From the NCBI GenBank assembly GCA_964435475.1, contig CAYSZB010000068.1, positions 1-10,833 on the forward strand: a stretch of DNA of 10,833 bases, in the 5' to 3' direction. Below are positions 7,531 through 10,833 of the stretch, one piece after another (positions within the stretch are counted from its first letter, which is position 1; each line of letters starts with the position of its first letter). This stretch comes from CAYSZB01 sp964435475. Its GTDB lineage: Bacteria; Chloroflexota; Anaerolineae; Anaerolineales; Anaerolineaceae. The position numbers and the translations under genes are program-made. The notes below the pieces were generated by a model, which saw only the letters and a list, made by a program, of their open reading frames with translations, did no database searches and had not been told where the DNA came from.

Positions 7531-8376
7531 TTATTGTTTTTTTGGAAAGTGATGTTGATCAAAATAAGAGGTCAACCCCCACTTAAGGCGGTTTATGAAC
7601 ACTTCACGGTTCTCTTTTTGATCTTCAAAATTCTTATTTATCTTCTCAGCCAGAAGGGTCGCTGTATCCGGGGCAACCCCCTTTTCCTGGACACGGTTGC
7701 AGGCTGTCTGAATACCTTTTATGAGTTTCGCCATTTCACGCACATCATCTTTGGTCACGATTCCATTCCGGCCACCTACAATGACATGATTACGATAAGC
7801 AGGTGAAAGAAGTGTCTTTATATCCTTTAGCCACTCCTCAAGGTCGGCAAAAGCCAGGAATGGCGGCTGGGTGACTAAAACACTATCCCCGACAAACACA
7901 AGTTTCTCATCAGGAATGTCCACCCAGATCCCTGCCGAATTTGCCCCGGAATGATGATGCAGGACGACTTCCTTCGTGCCCCAGTTAATGGATAGTTTTT
8001 CTTCAAAAGTGATTTCCGGAGGGATCCAGCGCATGTTGCTCAGGCCATCATATGTCTCCCACATGGCACCCGCCTCAAGCTCCTGGGCGCGCAATGCACC
8101 AGGCCGGCTTTTGACCATAGAGATCGCATTCGCCTGGGCAATCACAGGGCTTTCCATGCCTTTTACTCCCAGGGTGCGATCCATGTGTGTGTCCAGGTTG
8201 ATCAACAGCCTCTCACTCATGCCACCCTTGGCATTCAGAGTAACCCGCCAACTTTTAACATCCTCAATGCGGAATGGGGAATCGATCAATATATTGCCAT
8301 GCTTGGTACAGATCGCACCAACCACAACGCCTGAGTATTTTGTCTCAATAAAAATATCCTTGGCAATTTCCTGCAT
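7531..8376 (-). CDS. Metallo-beta-lactamase-fold protein with degenerate metal site
   Basis: First gene of the minus-strand operon, 281 residues, with a good AGGAG ribosome binding site (plus-strand 8383-8387) six bases before the ATG. The MBL fold is seen from the order of motifs: NILIDSP (28-34), LLINLDTHMDRTLG (57-70), HHHSG (140-144), LVFVGDSV (159-166) and VIVGGRNG (198-205). In a standard MBL hydrolase the second motif is HxHxDH and the last is GHG. Here they read Asp62-x-His64-x-Asp66-Arg67 and Gly-Gly-Arg203, so three of the usual ligand histidines are replaced. His64, Asp66, His142 and Asp164 remain. The C-terminal ~65 residues are helical and charged. The protein may bind a single metal or be a pseudo-enzyme. 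The substrate is unknown; neighbours give no clear hint beyond co-transcription with asparaginase. Confidence 0.82.
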   Translation of the reverse strand: MQEIAKDIFIETKYSGVVVGAICTKHGNILIDSPFRIEDVKSWRVTLNAKGGMSERLLINLDTHMDRTLGVKGMESPVIAQANAISMVKSRPGALRAQELEAGAMWETYDGLSNMRWIPPEITFEEKLSINWGTKEVVLHHHSGANSAGIWVDIPDEKLVFVGDSVLVTQPPFLAFADLEEWLKDIKTLLSPAYRNHVIVGGRNGIVTKDDVREMAKLIKGIQTACNRVQEKGVAPDTATLLAEKINKNFEDQKENREVFINRLKWGLTSYFDQHHFPKKQ

Positions 8377-8409
8377 TAATCTCTCCTGATTTTCTTTTTC
8401 ACTTTACTC

Positions 8410-8415
8410 ATTATA
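8410..8415 (-). promoter_or_regulatory. -10 box of the MBL-asparaginase-nth operon
   Basis: On the minus strand a perfect TATAAT lies 34 bases upstream of the MBL-fold start codon. Transcription would begin near 8403, leaving a leader of about 26 nt with the AGGAG site. The -35 region (around 8430-8438) is AT-rich with no good hexamer, so an activator may be needed. Confidence 0.4.
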
Positions 8416-8439
8416 CGATTAAATCATACAGCAAAATTT

Positions 8440-8455
8440 ATCTGGTTAACCTGAT
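8440..8455. promoter_or_regulatory. Palindrome in the MBL/Hsp20 divergent region
   Basis: An interrupted 16-bp palindrome, ATC-T-GGTTAACC-T-GAT, has a perfect 8-bp core at 8444-8451 and one mismatched pair. It lies just upstream of the presumed -35 position of the minus-strand operon and about 60 bp or more upstream of any Hsp20 promoter. It has the size and symmetry of a dimeric regulator site. It does not resemble the CIRCE element bound by HrcA. Confidence 0.25.
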
Positions 8456-8512
8456 GCAGACAAAAGTAATCACCATGACCACTCATTTTCTTATATTAAT
8501 CCGATATTTTGC

Positions 8513-8541
8513 TTGCACGATTCTAATAAACAAACTGTATT
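8513..8541 (+). promoter_or_regulatory. Possible hsp20 promoter
   Basis: TTGCAC at 8513-8518 and TGTATT at 8536-8541 are separated by 17 bp and lie 39-67 bases upstream of the Hsp20 start. The -10 is a poor match. The rest of the 8390-8579 intergenic region is AT-rich, and I see no CIRCE inverted repeat in it. Confidence 0.25.
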
Positions 8542-8579
8542 TTTATCCCAAACAAAACAAATTAACAATGGAGGCAAAA

Positions 8580-8999
8580 ATGACAATCTATTTGAACCCA
8601 TATTTTCGTGGAAACAGGCGCCAGCATCCCCTGGAGAGATTTATTAATGAATACGAGCCAGATTACCAGGAACAGGTTTCTTTTCCCCTGGACATTAGCG
8701 CTGGAAGTGATAAATTCACACTAAAAGCTTTCCTGCCGGGTGTTCTACCAGACGATGTCAATATCCAGATCGTCAACGAAATCGTCACCATCTCGGGCGA
8801 GCTCAAGGTCGAGCGCAGCAAGGATAGCGAGTACTTATTGGCTGAATTACCCTCTGGCAAGTTCAACCGCACGGTTTCACTGCCGACACTGCTGGACCCG
8901 GAAAATGTCGAGGCTACCCTGGATAATGGGGTATTAACCCTGGTCATCCCCAAGGCTGAAGCTGCCATTCCCAGAAGCATACCGATCAACAAAAAATAA
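8580..8999 (+). CDS. Hsp20/alpha-crystallin small heat-shock protein
   Basis: ATP-independent holdase chaperone that binds unfolding proteins as an oligomer in the cytoplasm; 139 residues, typical for bacterial Hsp20. The frame is open upstream to an ATG at 8454, but the start at 8580 is decided by a strong GGAGG at 8570-8574, and the upstream translation looks non-coding. The short N-terminal arm (1-34) contains Arg/Pro-rich FRGNRRQHPLERF. The alpha-crystallin domain spans about 35-125, with FLPGV(L)PDDV and the hallmark ATLDNGVLTLVIPK (112-125). The C-terminal tail has the IxI anchoring motif Ile134-Pro135-Ile136. It is monocistronic, divergent from the MBL operon, and followed by a strong terminator. 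Confidence 0.93.
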   Translation: MTIYLNPYFRGNRRQHPLERFINEYEPDYQEQVSFPLDISAGSDKFTLKAFLPGVLPDDVNIQIVNEIVTISGELKVERSKDSEYLLAELPSGKFNRTVSLPTLLDPENVEATLDNGVLTLVIPKAEAAIPRSIPINKK

Positions 9000-9008
9000 T
9001 ACACCACT

Positions 9009-9034
9009 AACGCCCCTCCTCAGGGGCGTTTTTG
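9009..9034 (+). terminator. Rho-independent terminator of hsp20
   Basis: A GC-rich 9-bp stem (AACGCCCCT at 9009-9017 with AGGGGCGTT at 9022-9030) has a CCTC loop and a T run at 9029-9033, ten bases after the stop codon. This is a classic intrinsic terminator. Confidence 0.92.
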
Positions 9035-9106
9035 TTTAATTGGAACTTTTCACAGCATTCTTCGTCTATCAAATGTCGATAATCTGGTGAAAATTGATAC
9101 AGGGTA

Positions 9107-9136
9107 TTGACTCTTTACTATATAAAGTGCAATAAT
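9107..9136 (+). promoter_or_regulatory. Promoter of the secreted repeat protein
   Basis: TTGACT at 9107-9112 (5 of 6 matches to consensus) and AATAAT at 9131-9136 (5 of 6) are separated by 18 bp. The start would be near 9143, giving a ~45-nt leader with AAGGAG at 9178-9183. The 157-bp gap 9031-9187 otherwise holds no gene. A 6-bp inverted repeat, TATCAA at 9067-9072 and TTGATA at 9094-9099, lies just upstream. Confidence 0.5.
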
Positions 9137-9187
9137 ATAAGTCCACAACAACACGAGACGTGGTCGGAGTAGGATGAAAGGAGCATC

Positions 9188-10201
9188 ATGAACAAGAAAT
9201 ACACTTTTAGCTTAATTATCGTTATTCTACTGGTAATATCATTCGTTATTCCCCCCAGGCAGGTACAGGCGGGGACTATCCCAACTTTCAGCATTGTTAC
9301 AGTCGAAAAGGATGAAGATGTAACCATCTATACTTACAATTTTCCTGCCAACAAAACCTATAAAGTACTGATGGGCGAATATGGCACCCTGGGAGTAGGT
9401 GGTATAGAGGTCACAACGATCAATACCGGCACTGGCGGCTCTTTTTACGGCACATTCTTAATCCCGGCAGCTTTACAGGGTCGGGAGTTAATTGCCATCC
9501 GTCTGCAAGGTGTTGACACGCCTTACTACGCTTATAACTGGTTCTACAATGACCCGGAAGGCGATTGTGCTTGTCAGCCTGGCTATACTGGCTACCCGAC
9601 ATTTCATATCGAATCCGTGGTTGAAGATACCAGCGTTACCATAAAAACCCTCAATTTCCCCAAGAATGTTGATTTTAAAGTCATGATGGGCGCTTATGGC
9701 ACAAAAGGCATTGGCGGTTTCCTGGTGGAAACGATCAATTCTGGTGAAGGTGGTGTTTTCACTGATACATATTCTATCCCTGTGGATTTGAAGGGCCTTA
9801 ATAGGATCGCCATCCGGCTTGAATCAACCAGTGGTTATTTCGCTTATAACTGGTTCTGGAACAATACCGAGGAAGCTGCTGATCCTGGCGTACCTGCCGA
9901 TCCAGGTTATACCGGGTTCCCATCCTTCTTCATCACTGCAGTTGATGAGGATAACACGGTGACAGTAAAGACACTTAACTTCCCGAAGAATACAGATTTT
10001 GTGGTCACCATGGGAAAAATGTGGACAACCGGCATTGGCGGGTATTCTGTATCCACGATCAACTCTGGCGTTGGCGGGGAATTCACACAAACATTTTCCG
10101 TCCCGGCAGCACTTTACGGGCTGGATCGAATTTCAATCCGTCTGCAAGCTGCCAATGGATATTATGCCTACAACTGGTTCTGGAACAACACATACCCCTA
10201 G
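9188..10201 (+). CDS. Secreted protein of three tandem unknown domains
   Basis: I do not recognise a named family. The 337-residue product starts at an ATG with AAGGAG four bases upstream. A Sec signal peptide is clear: NKK at the N-terminus, a hydrophobic core at 8-21, and a VQA-G cleavage site after residue 28. The mature protein is three copies of a ~91-residue unit (31-121, 136-226, 244-335). Each unit runs PTF-[S/H/F]-I, V..D..VT, a NFP segment, a MG motif, a GGxxVxTIN(S/T)G stretch, and ends in YAYNWF(W/Y)N. Predicted content is nearly all beta strand, suggesting beta-sandwich modules. Linkers are Pro/Gly-rich; the first holds the only two Cys of the mature protein, as CAC (127-129). 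There is no C-terminal anchor or sorting signal, so release or non-covalent wall binding is likely. It is monocistronic between its own promoter and terminator. A carbohydrate-binding or adhesive role is a guess from the beta-rich, aromatic repeats. Confidence 0.85.
   Translation: MNKKYTFSLIIVILLVISFVIPPRQVQAGTIPTFSIVTVEKDEDVTIYTYNFPANKTYKVLMGEYGTLGVGGIEVTTINTGTGGSFYGTFLIPAALQGRELIAIRLQGVDTPYYAYNWFYNDPEGDCACQPGYTGYPTFHIESVVEDTSVTIKTLNFPKNVDFKVMMGAYGTKGIGGFLVETINSGEGGVFTDTYSIPVDLKGLNRIAIRLESTSGYFAYNWFWNNTEEAADPGVPADPGYTGFPSFFITAVDEDNTVTVKTLNFPKNTDFVVTMGKMWTTGIGGYSVSTINSGVGGEFTQTFSVPAALYGLDRISIRLQAANGYYAYNWFWNNTYP
9278..10192 (+). repeat. Three tandem ~91-codon coding repeats
   Basis: Units lie at 9278-9550, 9593-9865 and 9917-10192, separated by linkers of 14 and 17 codons. 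Units 2 and 3 are the most alike in protein (shared TLNFPKN, TINSG, AYNWFWNNT); unit 1 is more divergent. At DNA level the copies differ at many third codon positions, so the duplications are not recent and are under protein-level selection. Confidence 0.85.
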
Positions 10202-10226
10202 ACCGTGAGTTATTTCAAGCGAAGCG

Positions 10227-10256
10227 ACACCAGGTGAGTTCCTCACCTGGTGTTTT
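10227..10256 (+). terminator. Rho-independent terminator of the repeat-protein gene
   Basis: A perfect 12-bp stem (ACACCAGGTGAG at 10227-10238 with CTCACCTGGTGT at 10242-10253) closes on a 3-nt loop and is followed by TTTTAATT. It lies 26 bases after the stop codon. Confidence 0.92.
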
Positions 10257-10288
10257 AATTAATGCTTCATTAGAATCCATTTCAATTC

Positions 10289-10316
10289 TTCAGAATCCCG
10301 TTTTTCGTGATATTAT
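10289..10316 (+). promoter_or_regulatory. Putative promoter of the small acidic-tailed protein
   Basis: TTCAGA at 10289-10294 (4 of 6) and TATTAT at 10311-10316 (5 of 6) have a 16-bp spacer. Transcription would start near 10323, only about eight bases before the ATG at 10331, leaving no room for a Shine-Dalgarno sequence. Confidence 0.3.
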
Positions 10317-10330
10317 CATGACTCAAAATT

Positions 10331-10711
10331 ATGGATAACAAAATTACAATCATTGAAGGACCTACACCCATTTTTGAGCCCATTCACGAGGCTCCTGTTG
10401 CCACACATCAAGCCTGGGCGATGGGGTTGATCGAAGGACCTGTATTGTATGATACTGTGCGCACTACGTTGAGGACCTTTAATGGCGAAAAATTGCTCGA
10501 CCGCTGTCATCATGCCTGGCATCACAAGGTGACCATGTTCCTTGAATACCGGGACAGGATCGGGATGACAAAGCAAACACCGATCATGGCAGCCCAGGCA
10601 TTAAATACCGAAGAAGGTGATATGCTCATCTTATGGGTTCGGAAAGACAGTGAAAATGACGATGATTTTGAAGAAGACGACTCGAGTGATGAGGTAGACG
10701 ATCAATTTTGA
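10331..10711 (+). CDS. Small protein of unknown function, acidic tail
   Basis: I do not recognise this 126-residue protein. Its start is constrained: an in-frame TGA at 10319-10321 leaves the ATG at 10331 as first candidate, and no ribosome binding site precedes it. Residues 1-106 look like a compact alpha/beta domain (IIEGPTPIFEP, WAMGLIEGPVLYDTV, MLILWVRK). A Cys/His cluster, Cys59-His60-His61 and His64-His65, precedes MFLEYRDRIGM and could bind a metal, though this is only a pattern. The last ~20 residues (107-126) are strikingly acidic, with 12 Asp/Glu, and are probably disordered. There is no signal peptide or membrane segment. It is a single gene between two terminators, convergent with tRNA-Arg. 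That it is a real gene is supported by coding-like composition and by the flanking promoter-like and terminator sequences. Confidence 0.75.
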   Translation: MDNKITIIEGPTPIFEPIHEAPVATHQAWAMGLIEGPVLYDTVRTTLRTFNGEKLLDRCHHAWHHKVTMFLEYRDRIGMTKQTPIMAAQALNTEEGDMLILWVRKDSENDDDFEEDDSSDEVDDQF

Positions 10712-10730
10712 TTGATCTCTGATTAAAAAT

Positions 10731-10758
10731 AAAAAGCGGTTGCGAAACCGCTTTTTTT
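10731..10758. terminator. Bidirectional terminator shared with tRNA-Arg
   Basis: An 11-bp stem (AAAAAGCGGTT at 10731-10741 with AACCGC plus T run from 10746) is capped by a GCGA loop, a GNRA tetraloop. Seven T follow on the plus strand (10752-10758), and on the minus strand the tail is also T-rich. It sits between the small protein gene and the convergent tRNA and should stop both transcripts. Confidence 0.9.
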
Positions 10759-10759
10759 A

Positions 10760-10833
10760 TGCCCCAGGAGGGACTTGAACCCCCAACCTAGGCGTTAGGA
10801 GTGCCTTGCTCTATCCATTTAAGCTACTGGAGC
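10760..10833 (-). tRNA. tRNA-Arg(CCT)
   Basis: A complete 74-nt cloverleaf reads on the minus strand from the window edge. The acceptor GCTCCAG pairs with CTGGGGC (one G-T), the D stem is GCTT/GAGC with a GG-containing loop, the anticodon loop is CTCCTAA giving anticodon CCT (reads AGG), the variable loop is AGGTT, and the T arm is GGGGG-TTCAAGT-CCCTC. The discriminator is A, and the CCA end is not encoded. The anticodon stem AGGCA/CGCCT has an A31-C39 mismatch next to the loop. A15-T48 is a consistent Levitt pair. Confidence 0.95.

Noticed and set aside
8454..8579. In-frame N-terminal extension of Hsp20 by 42 residues from an ATG at 8454.
   Set aside because: The extension is low-complexity and AT-rich, has no ribosome binding site, overlaps the probable promoter, and a strong GGAGG precedes the ATG at 8580. 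The 139-residue product has the normal family length.
9067..9099. Inverted repeat TATCAA / TTGATA upstream of the repeat-protein promoter as an operator.
   Set aside because: Only six bases per arm in AT-rich DNA with a 21-bp gap; such pairs are common by chance. It is mentioned with the promoter only.
9278..10192. Tandem repeats as a CRISPR array or DNA-level satellite.
   Set aside because: The units are ~270 bp, in frame, diverged mainly at the DNA level, and make sense only as protein domains.

Overview
The window looks like a chromosomal stretch from a moderate-GC bacterium, most likely a member of the Chloroflexota (Anaerolineae-like). That placement is an inference. It rests on the style of the secreted proteins: a Cys-rich N-terminal membrane anchor on an M6/immune-inhibitor-A-like protease, and a secreted protein built of ~90-residue repeats. 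No marker gene fixes the phylum. I see no insertion sequence, phage, CRISPR array or toxin-antitoxin module. The gene order reads as ordinary chromosome with short intergenic regions and clear hairpin terminators.

Layout, left to right. (1) 79-3918, plus strand: a membrane-anchored HExxH metalloprotease, then 15 nt later a cytoplasmic-looking glycoside hydrolase family 2 enzyme, probably co-transcribed and closed by a hairpin at 3920-3945. (2) 3967-4302, minus: a single-domain STAS protein (anti-sigma factor antagonist type) with its own extended -10 promoter. (3) 4429-5754, plus: miaB, the tRNA methylthiotransferase, whose only good -10 box lies so close to the ATG that its mRNA may be leaderless. 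(4) 5759-8376, minus: a tight three-gene operon transcribed as metallo-beta-lactamase-fold protein, then L-asparaginase II family protein, then endonuclease III (nth). It runs head-on into miaB with a 4-bp gap. (5) 8580-8999, plus: an Hsp20 small heat-shock protein, divergent from that operon and followed by a strong terminator. (6) 9188-10201, plus: a secreted protein of three tandem ~91-residue repeats of a domain I cannot name, with promoter and terminator of its own. (7) 10331-10711, plus: a small unrecognised protein with a Cys/His cluster and a very acidic tail. (8) 10760-10833, minus: tRNA-Arg(CCT), complete up to the window edge, sharing a bidirectional terminator with gene 7.

Functionally the window mixes housekeeping (tRNA modification, base excision repair, protein folding, an arginine tRNA) with surface or secreted functions (protease, repeat protein) and catabolism (GH2, asparaginase). 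No single pathway links them. The points most worth a second look are the MBL-fold protein whose metal site has lost three of its usual histidines, the triplicated secreted repeat protein, the unnamed small acidic-tailed protein, and the possible leaderless or very short-leader transcripts. I did not find convincing evidence of a new multi-gene system.
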